Of a DNA stretch of 64,000 nt, positions 1 to 9,327 are shown piece after piece; position 1 is the first letter of the stretch, and each line of letters starts with the position of its first letter. This stretch comes from Multivorans sp965206765 (lineage in GTDB: Bacteria > Acidobacteriota > Thermoanaerobaculia > Multivoradales > Multivoraceae). The DNA is taken from contig OZ242222.1 of the NCBI GenBank assembly GCA_965206765.1, forward strand, positions 2,976,001 to 3,040,000, in the 5' to 3' direction. The notes under the pieces are model-generated. The model saw only the letters and a list, made by a program, of their open reading frames with translations. It was not told where the DNA came from and searched no databases. The translations under genes and the position numbers were made by a program.

Positions 1-1057
1 TGTTCATGTAGGCAGCCAGTGCTTTGAAGTTGGGCGGAAGGTCGACGGGAACTCCCCACTTCACCAAAGCGCTCTCCAACCAACGCGCGGCGCGCTGCTT
101 CTTGGCGTTCTTGGCCCGATAGAAGGTGTGTGCCAGCCTCTCCAAGGCAGCCTGCATCAAGATCAGCCCGCCATCAACGCCACTCTGCCTCCAGTCGGCG
201 CGAAGGTACCAGTAGATCGCTCGGTGAAGTGCCGCTCGCTCGTCACTGCTGGCACTGCACACCCGCCAGAAACCGGGAAGCGCCTTCCTCAGCATCTCGC
301 CACGCTGGGAATCGAACCAGGAACTAGACCTCGACCACGGATCGACACGCCTACAGCCCCAACGCTCCCAGGCGACGCACCCGGTCTCGGATCTCGCTTC
401 AACCAGACCAAGCGAACAGCAGCTCCCGCGTGCGAAGGACAAGAAGTCTTCCAGCACGTCGAGGAATAGGCACGCTTCCTCCGTGTCTATCGTCCCTCCG
501 AAACTCCGGACGATGCGCCCTCGATGGGTCACCGCGAACCCTTGGCTCTCGTCAAGCTCGTCCGCGATCTTGCGGAGGTTGCCAACCTCTCGAAGATCAA
601 CGACCCAGGGGCCCGCCTGCGCCTTAACTCGTCCGTGCCTCGACAGCCCGCCCGTGGCGCTCTCTCGCACTTCGTCCCCTTTTCCGTTGAACCACGGAAA
701 GTTGAGCACGTGAAAGCGGATCTCGCGAACAGGCTCCTCCACACGCCGAATCAAGACAGGTTGCCGTCTCGGACACCAAGTCACCTCGCCCTGTGGCCCG
801 TTCTCTCCTAACGTCGTCTTCGTGCTCGTCGCGAAGAAGGCCTCATCGTCGTTGGACGGGCACTTCAGCACGGCGTCGTTCGGCAACGTGAAGTTCTTCT
901 CCGAAGAAGACCGTAGTTCGAGGCTCGGACGGGGCGAGAGTCGCAAGAGCGCCCGGCCCCTAAGGGGCTCACGCTCGCCTCCCGACTCGGATGCACTGCG
1001 AAGGCTCACCTCACCCTCAAGAGGGATCGCTTCGTTAGGCAGAAAGTCGACTGTCAT
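1..1057 (-). CDS. Hypothetical protein, N-terminal part, cut by the window edge
   Basis: An uninterrupted minus-strand frame of about 352 codons runs from ATG at 1057 to the left edge of the window, so the C-terminus is missing. Codon-by-codon reading shows no stop. The protein begins MTVDFLPNEAIPLEGEV. It has an N-terminal beta-rich part, a central segment around VTHRGRIVRSFGG followed by LFLDVLEDFLSFARG, and a helical C-terminal part containing ALERLAHTFYRAKNAKK and LVKWGVPVDLPPN. The central and helical parts recall large HEPN-type or ApeA-like hypothetical proteins of defence islands, but this is a weak impression and no catalytic motif was identified. An NYN-domain fragment lies 105 bases upstream on the same strand. 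I see no strong ribosome-binding site, so the start is provisional. Confidence 0.6.
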   Translation of the reverse strand, partial: MTVDFLPNEAIPLEGEVSLRSASESGGEREPLRGRALLRLSPRPSLELRSSSEKNFTLPNDAVLKCPSNDDEAFFATSTKTTLGENGPQGEVTWCPRRQPVLIRRVEEPVREIRFHVLNFPWFNGKGDEVRESATGGLSRHGRVKAQAGPWVVDLREVGNLRKIADELDESQGFAVTHRGRIVRSFGGTIDTEEACLFLDVLEDFLSFARGSCCSLGLVEARSETGCVAWERWGCRRVDPWSRSSSWFDSQRGEMLRKALPGFWRVCSASSDERAALHRAIYWYLRADWRQSGVDGGLILMQAALERLAHTFYRAKNAKKQRAARWLESALVKWGVPVDLPPNFKALAAYMN

Positions 1058-1162
1058 GAACTGGGGACTACAGTCTCTGTTACCACCCCGCCGCGGCACA
1101 GCGCAACGGTTTCGGAGCGTAGCCCAAGAAGCCAGCGGTGACAACCCCGAATCCGACCAGGC

Positions 1163-1588
1163 TCACCAACCCGTCGGTTTTGAAATCGTCGTGCCCGGAA
1201 TCGTTGCGGAAAACTGAGCCGCCTTGAGCATCTTGGTCCGTACGTGGCGCACATGACTCGCGACTTGGCTGAGCTTGAACGCGACCCGCCCACTCGGAGA
1301 CACGATGAACACTGTCTTGCCCTGCTCGGCGGCAACGATCCGAACCGGTGTCACCAGATCGGTGTCGTTGGAGACAACGGCTGCCGCGTCAAAGAGTCCA
1401 TTCCATGCGTCGTTCAAAAGGTGGGAGGCGAGGTTGACCTCCGAGCCCTTCTCCTCGACTGTATGGAACCCCGCTATCACCGCATTCGGCAACCGCGCCG
1501 AGGCCTTCGAGCGCCTCCCGTAGGGCGCGCACGGGCAGTGTCCGAGCGCTCGAACCGGAGACTGTGTGATCGCCCGCCGGCAAGACAA
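1163..1588 (-). pseudogene. NYN-domain (LabA/DUF88-like) protein, C-terminal fragment
   Basis: The frame encodes the second half of an NYN/PIN-like RNase-fold domain. EKGSEVNLASHLLNDAW is followed by FDAAAVVSNDTDLVTPV, which carries the conserved acidic residues of the family, and then a strand-helix tail ending in ISKPTGW. NYN proteins normally have about 80-100 residues before this point with the first catalytic Asp. Here the upstream residues are low-quality sequence, and a plausible family segment (VRALREALEGL) is in a different frame at about 1500-1540. The gene is therefore truncated and probably frameshifted where it meets the ArsR operon on the other strand. It precedes the truncated gene at 1-1057 in the same direction. 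Confidence 0.6.
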
Positions 1589-1673
1589 CGGGTGTGGGCG
1601 TAGGGATGGACTCGCCCGCCACCGGCAGGTTCACAAGCGGCCGCCAAAGGGTCTTGGTGAGAAAATTTCCGAA

Positions 1674-2006
1674 GTGCATCTCGATCGTGTCTTCCACGCG
1701 CTGTCCAATCCCACCCGCCGCGCCATCCTCGGTCGTCTCGCCTCGGGGGGAACGACCGTCGGCGATCTCTCCCGGCCTCTTCCCCTGTCGTTCGCCGGAG
1801 TGTCGAAGCACCTCGGCGTACTCGAACGCGCCGGCCTGGTGACACGCGAAGCGCGGGGCCGAGAACGGGTGTGCCGGCTCAACCCGGCCGCGCTCCGGGA
1901 CGCTCAGGATTGGCTTGAGTTCCACACGCGCTTCTGGGCGGAGCGCCTCGATGCGCTTGGTGCACTCGTCGAGACCGGCACCGACGAGGAGGGCGAACGG
2001 CGATGA
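1674..2006 (+). CDS. ArsR-family winged-helix repressor
   Basis: This 110-residue protein is the usual size for a stand-alone ArsR/SmtB-type regulator. HLDRVFHALSNPTRRAILGRL is the classic first helix, followed by the recognition helix region FAGVSKHLGVLERAGLV and the wing TREARGRERVCRL. A GTG at 1674 places the start directly before this domain; longer in-frame starts upstream add non-conserved residues. No cysteine metal site is apparent. The ATGA overlap with the AHSA1-domain gene at 2003 is the standard ArsR/SRPBCC pairing, in which the repressor usually controls the operon. Confidence 0.85.
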   Translation: MHLDRVFHALSNPTRRAILGRLASGGTTVGDLSRPLPLSFAGVSKHLGVLERAGLVTREARGRERVCRLNPAALRDAQDWLEFHTRFWAERLDALGALVETGTDEEGERR

Positions 2007-2425
2007 CGGACCTGACGCTGCGACGCGTGATCGACGCACCGGTCCAACGGGTCTACGCGGCTTGGACCGACCCGGAGTTGCTGAGGCAGTGGCTGGCGCC
2101 GGGCAACGCCGTGGCCTCGCGCGCGGTCGCCGACGTCGCGGTCGGCGGGACATTCCTCATCGAGATGCGCGGGACCGACGGCCAGCGCTGGCTCGCCGGC
2201 GGCGTGTACCGGGAAGTCGCGCCGCTACGTCGTCTGGTGCACACCTGGCGCTGGGAAGGCAGCGACAGCGAGACCCTGGTCACCATCGAGTTCGAACCTG
2301 AATCGGCCGACAGGACGCGCCTCACGCTCACTCATGCCCGATTCACCCACGACGAGGCCCGCGACGAGCACGAGCGAAGCTGGGCGGAGTGTCTCGAGAA
2401 GCTCAGGGAGCTGTGCGCCGCATGA
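2003..2425 (+). CDS. SRPBCC/AHSA1-domain protein
   Basis: This 140-residue protein has a START-like AHSA1 fold. The N-terminus LRRVIDAPVQRVYAAWTDPELL and the central LVHTWRWEG are typical of the ArsR-linked Activator of Hsp90 ATPase homologue 1-like family, and the C-terminal helix ends in SWAECLEKL. These proteins bind hydrophobic ligands in a helix-grip cavity; the ligand cannot be told from sequence. The gene overlaps the upstream ArsR gene by four bases and the downstream dehalogenase start by four bases, so the three are almost certainly cotranscribed and translationally coupled. Confidence 0.85.
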   Translation: MTDLTLRRVIDAPVQRVYAAWTDPELLRQWLAPGNAVASRAVADVAVGGTFLIEMRGTDGQRWLAGGVYREVAPLRRLVHTWRWEGSDSETLVTIEFEPESADRTRLTLTHARFTHDEARDEHERSWAECLEKLRELCAA

Positions 2426-3315
2426 ACAGGATCGCATCGACCGCCCGTCCCGATTGGGTTTCGGATCACCTGTCTCCCTTCGAGAGCCGCTTTCTCGCCC
2501 TCCCGCCCGATCACCGGATGCACTACATCGACGAAGGCGAGGGCGAGCCGCTCGTGTTCGTCCACGGCAACCCCGCATGGTCGTTCGAGTTCCGGCATCC
2601 GGTCCGAGAACTGCGATCGGAGTTCCGCTGTGTCGCACTCGACCACATCGGCTTCGGTCTCTCGTCACGGAGCGCACGGCGCGAGGACCATCGTCCCCGG
2701 TGTCACGCGCGCCGCCTGGCCACTCTGCTCGACCATCTCGACCTTCGCGAGATCACCCTGTTCATGAGGGACTGGGGTGGGCCGATCGGCCTCGACTTCG
2801 CACGCAAGCACCCGGAGCGCGTCAAGCGCCTCGTCATCGCGAACACCTAGTGCTGGCCGGTCCGAGACGACTTCCCCTTCAAGTCGTTCAGCTTCCTGAT
2901 GTCGAGCTGGATCGGCCAGTACCTGCTGCGGCATCACAACATCTTCGTGAACGGAGTGATGCCGAAAGCGGTCGGCGACCGAAGCGTCCTCACGCGGGAG
3001 ATCATGGCTCACTACCGCAGCGCACAGCCGTCGCCCGCAGCACGGGCCGCGAGCGCCGCGCTGCCGGGCTACATCGTGGGCGCGACCGACTGGCTGCGCT
3101 CGATCTGGCAGGACCGCGCCGCCTTCGCGGACAAGCCGGCGCTCATTCTCTGGGGCCTGAAGGACATCGCGTTCCGGAGGAAGGAACTGGAGCGATGGAA
3201 GTCCGCGCTTCGGGACTCTGAGATCCGCGAGTTCGAGCGTTGCGGGCACTTTCTGGCGGAGGAGGCGCCGGAGAAGGTCGTGTCGGCGCTCCGGACAGTC
3301 ATGGGGCGCTCGTAG
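2422..3315 (+). pseudogene. Haloalkane dehalogenase-like alpha/beta hydrolase with an in-frame amber codon
   Basis: The reading frame from ATG 2422 to TAG 3313-3315 is one continuous alpha/beta-hydrolase of about 297 codons, the normal length of haloalkane dehalogenases. A single TAG at 2848-2850 (codon 143) interrupts it. The oxyanion segment HGNPAWS (residues 48-54), nucleophile region FMRDWGGPIGL (Asp117), acid region LWGLKDIAF and base region CGHFLAEEAPE are all present and in frame. The stop stands between ANT and CWPV, where relatives usually have Trp, so one G-to-A change (TGG to TAG) explains it. The start overlaps the AHSA1 stop (ATGA). It is either a recent nonsense mutation, a sequencing error or a suppressed amber. 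Confidence 0.8.
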
Positions 3316-3677
3316 GGCCGGCGCTACGCGGAACTCATGGGCTGGGTGTTAGCTCGGCGACATGTGGTCCGCCCACCGGGTGCGCATGATCGCCGCCTGC
3401 CGCGCCGGCGGCATCGACGCCATCGATGGCCTTTCGGCGAGGGGATTCCGCTTGCCAACGGCGTCTTCGTGCCGTCGGCCAGGGAGACCACGCGCGCGCA
3501 GAAGATGGTCAATCGCACAACGAGTCGGTCGCTAAGGGGCTGGGACCGGCGGCCAGCTCGTTGACGCGGCGATGCCGCGGATCTCCCAGCCGGTGTTGGA
3601 TCGTGCGCAGGTTACTGTCCAAATCTACCGTGCCAGGGCGCTCCTCCACCGTGCGCGGCTCCGGCAACCCTTGGTCT
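3316..3677. other. Intergenic stretch without a clear gene
   Basis: No convincing coding frame was found. A short plus-strand piece at about 3362-3430 reads RVRMIAACRAGGIDAIDG, which faintly resembles an internal segment of HpcH/CitE-type lyases, and then falls out of frame. At most it is a decayed remnant. The stretch separates the plus-strand dehalogenase operon from the 3' end of the minus-strand restriction-like operon. Confidence 0.35.
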
Positions 3678-4418
3678 TCATCGGCAAACCCCTCCGAACC
3701 TCTCCCGTAGGCCTAGGGCAGCCGCTCGTGCCGCCACGACGGCCTCGGACTTCAAGGCTGTCGACCGGCTGACCAGCCCATCGATCGACCGTACTAGCTC
3801 TTTGTCCTCTTCCGTTTCTGGCAATGGCACCGAGACACTCTTCATCTGCTGTTCAGTAAGCTCGTCCACCACCGCTCCGTAACTGTTGGCGGTCAATTGA
3901 ATCTGACCGAGCGGGGACGCTAGATACGCACAGAGGTATCCTGCGGCGCACTTCTCTCCGTCGGGAATGATCCTCAGAATGTGTTGGGAAGCTGCCCAGC
4001 CGTCCCATTCTTCTGGACAGATAGTGGTGCGACCGATCGTGCCCGAGCAGGTCACCATTATCCAACCGGCATGAACAATCCAACGCTCTAGCCGATGAAT
4101 CGAGCGTGAAAGAAACTTGAGATCGGCGGGGCGGAACTGAACAACATGGCTTCCTTGGAGAAATGGGATCCCATGCGTTCTCTCCACGTATACGCGCTTG
4201 AATCTTGGGGGTATGAACACGTCTTCGACTATGTCAGCCAATCTCTCGATTCGCATTCCCGACTGACCGAGTGTGCGGATGGCTTCAAGAACGTCTGGAT
4301 TGTAGTGCCCCGCATCGAGCCGAAGCTCTGGCGACTCAACCAGTGACCGCGACGGAATGGAGTAGCTTGAGGCACGCGCGGAGTGCTCGGTCGATCTGGC
4401 TCCAGAGGCCTTGCTCAT
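3678..4418 (-). CDS. Half-size type I restriction specificity (HsdS-like) subunit
   Basis: The product has 246 residues with one target-recognition-like domain (about residues 55-190: GIPFLQGSHVVQF, MVTCSGTIGRTTI, GWAASQHILRI, GYLCAYLASPLGQIQL). A C-terminal helix pair follows (LPETEEDKELVRSIDGLVSRSTALKSE), which is the spacer or dimerisation helix of S subunits. Full HsdS proteins have two such domains and about 400 residues, so this one would need to dimerise or recognise a single half-site. The start ATG overlaps the stop of the methylase gene (ATGA), giving an M-S gene order on the minus strand. Confidence 0.8.
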   Translation of the reverse strand: MSKASGARSTEHSARASSYSIPSRSLVESPELRLDAGHYNPDVLEAIRTLGQSGMRIERLADIVEDVFIPPRFKRVYVERTHGIPFLQGSHVVQFRPADLKFLSRSIHRLERWIVHAGWIMVTCSGTIGRTTICPEEWDGWAASQHILRIIPDGEKCAAGYLCAYLASPLGQIQLTANSYGAVVDELTEQQMKSVSVPLPETEEDKELVRSIDGLVSRSTALKSEAVVAARAAALGLRERFGGVCR

Positions 4419-6289
4419 GACCGGCCTCGCCTTCCGTACTGCTCGGCGAAGGCGGTCGCTACAAAGGGCAGGTCGTCATCCTCAGTCGGCCTATCGTCCT
4501 GATCGAGAATAACGAGACCTTCTGCTGTGCGACGGTAGACTTTGTTTCCCCTCTTGTCGATTCCGACGGTCTTTGGAAGCGCCATGAAAACCTCGTAGTT
4601 GTCCAGTGCACCTCTACGTGCCAGTCGCGTTTCTTCCAGCGTCAACCTCTGCACGATGAGGACGCTGGGATTCGGCACACCCCCGCCTTCTGCGAAAGTC
4701 TCCTTCGGCAGGTCCACCGATGCGAAGATCCGCGAGTTCTGAAGCAGCCACTTCCGTATGAAGCGAAGTCCCGGGTTGTTAGGGATGCTCCGTGGCAGGA
4801 CGATGGCCAAGTAGCCGCCGCGCTTCACGTACCTCAGCGCACCCTCCAAGAACAGCTGTTCTGCAGGCATCACACTCCTTGCCTCCCTGGCGTCGAAGCT
4901 AGGCAGCTCGTAGCGCGACAGGACGTGCGGGTCGTCTATGTGCGCCTTCCCGCCGAACGGCGGGTTCGTTACCACAATGTCGAAGCTGCTGTGCCGCACT
5001 TTCTGCCGCGCCTTCTGATCATCCCATTCCGCAGGAGAACTCAGAGAGTCCCCTTGAAACACGTTCACAGAGCCGTCGCCGTGCATCACGAGATTCATCT
5101 GCGTGGTCCGCACAAGGAACGGGTTGATGTCCATCCCAACCAAGTTTCTCTCCGCAAGTTCCTTGACGCGGACCGCCACCCGACTTCGGATCTCCTCTTC
5201 CGAGCCCCCCCTAGCCTTTTCGAAGCCCGTGAGCTTGGCCCTCATCTGGTTGATAGTCTCAACGAGGAAGCCGCCAGTACCGCAACAGCAATCCAGCACC
5301 TTCAAAGATGCGAGACGCTGGTTGGGGAATAGCGCTATCACCATCTGCACCGCCATGTTGCAGACGTTTCTGGGCGTAAAGAACTCCCCGCGGTCACCCC
5401 GGAGATTCGCGCCCACCAATTCCTCGTAGGCTTGCCCCTTTACATCGGTCTCGGTGGTAAGCAGGGAGTATCGCTGCAGCTCGGAGACGATGTAAGCCAA
5501 CACGCGCAGGTTCAATGCAACGCTGTCGCCGCTCTTGAAGATGTAGGGGTAACGCTCTTTCACCTCACAGAAGAGTGGGTTGATGCGCTCTTCTACAAGC
5601 CGCTGCTGGCCCGCGATGGACTTCCGTTCTTCAGGAAGCACGAAGAATCGAAGTTCGTCAACGACTTCCTTCTCGTCCAGTACCTTGCAGAAGATCAGCT
5701 TCTGGAGTTCGTGAAAGGCCTCCGCCTTCTGCAGTCCCTGGTTCGCGTAGATGTAGTTGTGGCAGCGGCGGAGGGCTGCCTTGAGGTCCGTCGCGGGTTT
5801 CAGTTCGCTGAAGCGCGGCGGCTGAGGCAACGTCTCCCCGAAGCGCGGTATGTCGGTGGTCTCTTCTATCGAGCCGCCCTCGTCCTTCGTGTGTGCCAGC
5901 CGCTCGGAACCGACCCACAGCCCGAACTTGCACGACGAACACGCGCTCATGTAGCTCTTCAGTTGGTCGACGCCCTCTTCCCTGTCTCTGGGCGAAACGT
6001 CCTCTCGCTTCGCCTCGACGATGACGCGAATCGTGTCCTGTCGTCTTGGACCGTCCGGCTTGAATACGACGATGTCGGCACGCTTCCTCTTGGAGCCCAT
6101 CTTCACCGAGAACTCAACCGCCATGTCGGCTACGTCATAGCCGTACTCGTCCACTAGGCTCCGTGCCCACCGCTGTCTGACGTTCTCTTCGGGCGTGTCC
6201 TTTCGAAGCTTGCCGCTGACGAAGCACCGCACCTTGCCGGCGGGAATGAACGGAAGAACGTCGCCTGGCTTGCCGTCGTCCTTCGTCAT
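4415..6289 (-). CDS. HSDR_N nuclease-like domain fused to N6-adenine DNA methylase
   Basis: The 624-residue product has two parts. Residues 20-125 look like the HSDR_N (type I R-subunit N-terminal) PD-(D/E)xK fold: RADIVVFKPDG supplies the Asp and VIVEAKRED the Glu and Lys near residues 72, 92 and 94. Residues 180-560 are an HsdM-type N6-methylase with EFFTPRNV, the SAM site VLDCCCGTGGF (about 331-341) and catalytic NPPF in DIVVTNPPFGG (about 443-446). A GTG six bases upstream is possible, but ATG 6289 has a better-spaced GAGG. The fusion puts nuclease and methylase in one chain, as in type IIG or compact type I-like systems. No HsdR helicase is adjacent. Confidence 0.85.
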   Translation of the reverse strand: MTKDDGKPGDVLPFIPAGKVRCFVSGKLRKDTPEENVRQRWARSLVDEYGYDVADMAVEFSVKMGSKRKRADIVVFKPDGPRRQDTIRVIVEAKREDVSPRDREEGVDQLKSYMSACSSCKFGLWVGSERLAHTKDEGGSIEETTDIPRFGETLPQPPRFSELKPATDLKAALRRCHNYIYANQGLQKAEAFHELQKLIFCKVLDEKEVVDELRFFVLPEERKSIAGQQRLVEERINPLFCEVKERYPYIFKSGDSVALNLRVLAYIVSELQRYSLLTTETDVKGQAYEELVGANLRGDRGEFFTPRNVCNMAVQMVIALFPNQRLASLKVLDCCCGTGGFLVETINQMRAKLTGFEKARGGSEEEIRSRVAVRVKELAERNLVGMDINPFLVRTTQMNLVMHGDGSVNVFQGDSLSSPAEWDDQKARQKVRHSSFDIVVTNPPFGGKAHIDDPHVLSRYELPSFDAREARSVMPAEQLFLEGALRYVKRGGYLAIVLPRSIPNNPGLRFIRKWLLQNSRIFASVDLPKETFAEGGGVPNPSVLIVQRLTLEETRLARRGALDNYEVFMALPKTVGIDKRGNKVYRRTAEGLVILDQDDRPTEDDDLPFVATAFAEQYGRRGRS

Positions 6290-6357
6290 CGCCACACCTC
6301 AACAGGGTCTTTGTATCGGAGGCGCTTCTGCACCATGCCCATCACGACTTCGCGCAT
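6286..6357 (-). CDS. Possible 23-residue upstream peptide or gene remnant
   Basis: A short frame starting MREVVMGMVQKRLRYKD ends with a TGA that overlaps the ATG of the methylase fusion (ATGA), as at other junctions here. An in-frame TAG lies 21 bases upstream of its ATG. It could be a coupled leader peptide or the last codons of a decayed gene. Nothing else supports it. Confidence 0.2.
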   Translation of the reverse strand: MREVVMGMVQKRLRYKDPVEVWR

Positions 6358-7151
6358 CTGCCTCAAGTCGTTGTGCTAGCGCACACGGCGACTGCTGAAC
6401 TGCCCACGTAGCGGTGAAGCCTTTGCGAAACCACCTTCTGGCGGACACCCACCCCACTCAGGGGTCTGCCATGATGATGACTCAACACCATCACTCCCGC
6501 GCTGGTCCTTTCATGAGGTTTGCGGAGTCTTACAGTTTGGCCCCAGGCTGTCAAGGTTTCTTGACGGATGCGGTGTCATGCCGAGTCTCCGCACTCCCTA
6601 GAGTTCCCCGCGCGCAGCCGATCGGGACCGGGATGAAGTCCGTGAACCTAGATGCTTGGCGGGCTTGGCGGTGTGAGATTCCACCAACCACGACGCTCTT
6701 CCACGCCCGCTCGTGGTCGGTGTAAACGGCGGGCAGTCTGGACGACGCGCTTGACGCCCTCGCGGTCGCGGCCGCGGGCGACGCCCGGAACGCCCCTAAG
6801 GCTCATTCCGGGAACGCGCAACCCGTCTACAGGAGTACGATCACGCCTAGGTCCAACTTAGCCATCGCCAGCTTAGCCAACTCCGAGCAAAGCTACCGCG
6901 GCTCCGAACCGCTCATCCGCCTGCCACGCTCGTGACCATGAGCGTGTCTGAGCCTGGAGGGACGCCGATCCATACTCCGCCGAGACGGCGAGATTTCGAC
7001 GCACTCCCGACCCAATAGCCGTTCGTGGTTGACACTCCCTCGAAGCGCGCGCTACCGTCACGTCCCGATTGCCCACAGCGCGGAAGCGGCCTCTGGCCAC
7101 CTGTGCTGAAAGGCCCAGAATGCCACGCTTCAGCAAAGAGTACATCGACCC
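6358..7151. other. Non-coding stretch between divergent restriction-like and helicase genes
   Basis: About 800 bases contain no frame that looks like a protein on either strand. This is the divergent region from which the methylase operon (minus) and the helicase (plus) would be transcribed. I found no confident promoter hexamers, terminator or tRNA. Confidence 0.4.
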
Positions 7152-7856
7152 GTGACTACACCTGACCCTTCGCAACTCGACTTCTGCCAGTCCCCGGCCC
7201 CTAACATTCGCCTCCTGGCCCCTGCAGGGTGCGGCAAGACAGCGTCTCTTCTGCATCGCTGCGCCGAACTCACAAAGCGTTCAACACATCGGCCACGGTT
7301 CTTGCTAGTCACCTTTACCAGGTCCGCAGCAGCGGAACTTCGGGAGCGCCTCCATAGCCAATCTGAGTTCCGGCGCCTTCAAGGCCAAACAAGCATTACG
7401 ACCCTGAACGCCTACGGCTGGAGCCGTATTCGTACTCGCGTGAGCAGTCCTAGGCTCCTCACTAGCCCAACCGACCTCTTCTTCGCGATGAAGAACCAAC
7501 TTCATCCCGTCTGGGCGAGTAACCGCCACCTTGCACCGGTCGTGAGCAAGGCCGGGGGCACCGGTGCCCGGACACTGATGAAGGTCATGGACAACCTGAA
7601 GTCCATGGGCTTCGTCCATACTCGCGACGTCAACGCAGACCTCTACTCGGCTCACTTCAGCTCCCTCGAGTCTCAAGGCCTAACTTGGCGGATCGCAGAG
7701 CAGTTTGAGCTGCTTACCTCCATCGGCGTGCTCGAATCCCCCAAGCACGGAAACACCGAGGGACCAGCGACTAGCCACCGCCAGTTCTACGACCGTTTCT
7801 TCACCTTCTGGCGCAAGGCTACGAATCGCCTCCTGGAGGAGTCGACGTTCACCTAT

Positions 7857-9327
7857 CAGCCCGTGGCGGAAGTCCCGGTTCGGGGATGTTCGCGGTGCGC
7901 GACGGGGTCGGCGCTGGGAGGTAGCTCGATCAAGTGGAGGAATGGCGATTGGGTTCAGATGGCCAAATTGAGGTGCTGTTTCGGCATCAGGCGGGTTCCG
8001 AGAGCGCTCAGACACAGCCGGAAGCGGCAAAGCAGGGCGAGCAGCGTCCGTCGCCTGCTTTGGAGGCTTCGGGGAGTGCCGAAGCCGACGAGGTGGCGCA
8101 TCAGGAGCCCGAGGTTGCACGCGCTGGCGTGAAGGAGCACTCGCTTGAGGATGTTCGAGCGACCGCGCAGATGCACGCGGCGCATGCCGCCGGTCTCGTA
8201 CTGGTGAGCGAAGGGCCGCTCGAGCCGTTCCCCTCGCTGGCGCTGCATCCGCTTGCCGCGATTGCCTCGGATCCGGCGGCGGTTCGCGTACACGATGGCC
8301 TGCAGCTCCTTCTTGCCCTTCCAGCGACGGCGACCGCGGTCCGGTTCCGCGATGTAGCTGCGAAGGCCCAGTTCGTCGATGTCCGCGAGAACGTCGTTGC
8401 TGTGGTACCCCTTGTCGGCAACGACCTCCTCGATCGCGGCTTCGTCCGCGGTCACGGACGACACCTGCTCGAAGGCCTCCTCCAGCGTTTCGTGAAACGA
8501 CTCCGTGTCGCCCTTCGCTCCGCCCTGAACCGACACCCCCACGATCGTCCCGTGCTCGAGGTCCACCGCCTGCTCCGCCTTGTAGGCAAGGTGCGTGCGG
8601 CCATCCTTCATTTTCGTGATCTGCGCATCCGGGTCGTGCGGATTCTCCCACTCCTCGTTCGACAGCTTCTTCTTGCGCTTGCGGTCGAAACGGGCCAGCT
8701 CGGCCCGCGTCGGCGTCTCTACCCCCGACGCCTCCGCCAGACCGCGCACGAACGTCTCGTAGTCGTCGCCGCTGTCGCGACGCACGATGCTCCGCAACGC
8801 CGCGTTCGCCTCCAGCGTCGTCGCGTCCACGCCCACCGTCTTGCCCGACAACAGACCCGACTCCGCCAGACGACGAAGCACCCATGAAAACACACGCCCG
8901 TGAGACTCCACGTCGATGCGCCGGCGCGTGCGCGAAATCGTCGAATGATCCGGCGCCGCCTCACTCAGGCCCAATCCCAGGAACCGGCGAATGCTCAGAG
9001 AATCCTGAGCCCGCCAGGCGATCGCGCGCTCCGAATCCAAACCCTCGAAGTACCCCAACAGCAGCAAGCGAAAGTACCGCCCCGGCGCCAGACTCGGACG
9101 CCCCATGCGCTCCGCATAGAACCGCGAACACTCCGACTCCGCGAACTCGTCGAACCCGCTGGATTCCAGAATCCCGTTCAACCGCTCGTAGAACGGGTGC
9201 CCCGCGCTTCGAGGCAGATCGCCTGCCGACACCCAGAGAGGCTCCTGACCGCTGCTTCTACTCTTCTTGCCCATAGACATGCTTCTATCCTACGCGAGCG
9301 CAGAGAACCGACTTTCACCACGGGCTG
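7857..9327. mobile_element. Complete insertion sequence, 1,471 bp, IS1182/IS5-like
   Basis: The element has imperfect terminal inverted repeats: the left end CAGCCCGTGGCGGAAGTC and the reverse complement of the right end CAGCCCGTGGTGAAAGTC match at 16 of 18 positions. It is flanked by the direct repeat CTAT at 7853-7856 and 9328-9331. It carries one transposase gene on the minus strand. Both ends and the duplication are intact, consistent with recent insertion into the helicase gene. Confidence 0.9.
7955..9280 (-). CDS. DDE transposase of the insertion sequence
   Basis: The 441-residue product has an N-terminal DUF772-like helical region (FYERLNGILESSGFDEF, RPSLAPGRYFRLLLLGYFEGL, APDHSTISRTRRRI). 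A DDE catalytic core follows, with VGVDATTLEANA carrying the first Asp, VVADKGYHSNDVL the second Asp, and a downstream Glu region near LRSYIAEPDRGRR. The tail contains RVHLRGRSNILKRVLLHASACNLGLLMR, the last helix typical of IS1182/IS5-type enzymes. It lies opposite to the helicase. Family assignment between IS1182 and related IS5 groups is not certain. Confidence 0.88.
   Translation of the reverse strand: MSMGKKSRSSGQEPLWVSAGDLPRSAGHPFYERLNGILESSGFDEFAESECSRFYAERMGRPSLAPGRYFRLLLLGYFEGLDSERAIAWRAQDSLSIRRFLGLGLSEAAPDHSTISRTRRRIDVESHGRVFSWVLRRLAESGLLSGKTVGVDATTLEANAALRSIVRRDSGDDYETFVRGLAEASGVETPTRAELARFDRKRKKKLSNEEWENPHDPDAQITKMKDGRTHLAYKAEQAVDLEHGTIVGVSVQGGAKGDTESFHETLEEAFEQVSSVTADEAAIEEVVADKGYHSNDVLADIDELGLRSYIAEPDRGRRRWKGKKELQAIVYANRRRIRGNRGKRMQRQRGERLERPFAHQYETGGMRRVHLRGRSNILKRVLLHASACNLGLLMRHLVGFGTPRSLQSRRRTLLALLCRFRLCLSALGTRLMPKQHLNLAI

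Noticed and set aside
3362..3430. Possible HpcH/CitE lyase remnant
   Set aside because: Only about 18 residues look related and the frame is lost immediately; too little to call a pseudogene.
6414..6725. A 103-codon plus-strand frame in the region between methylase and helicase
   Set aside because: The composition is not protein-like and it has no recognisable motif, domain or ribosome-binding site.
7857..9327. The insertion sequence as part of a composite transposon carrying the defence genes
   Set aside because: Only one copy is present in the window and it has its own target duplication, so it is a simple insertion.
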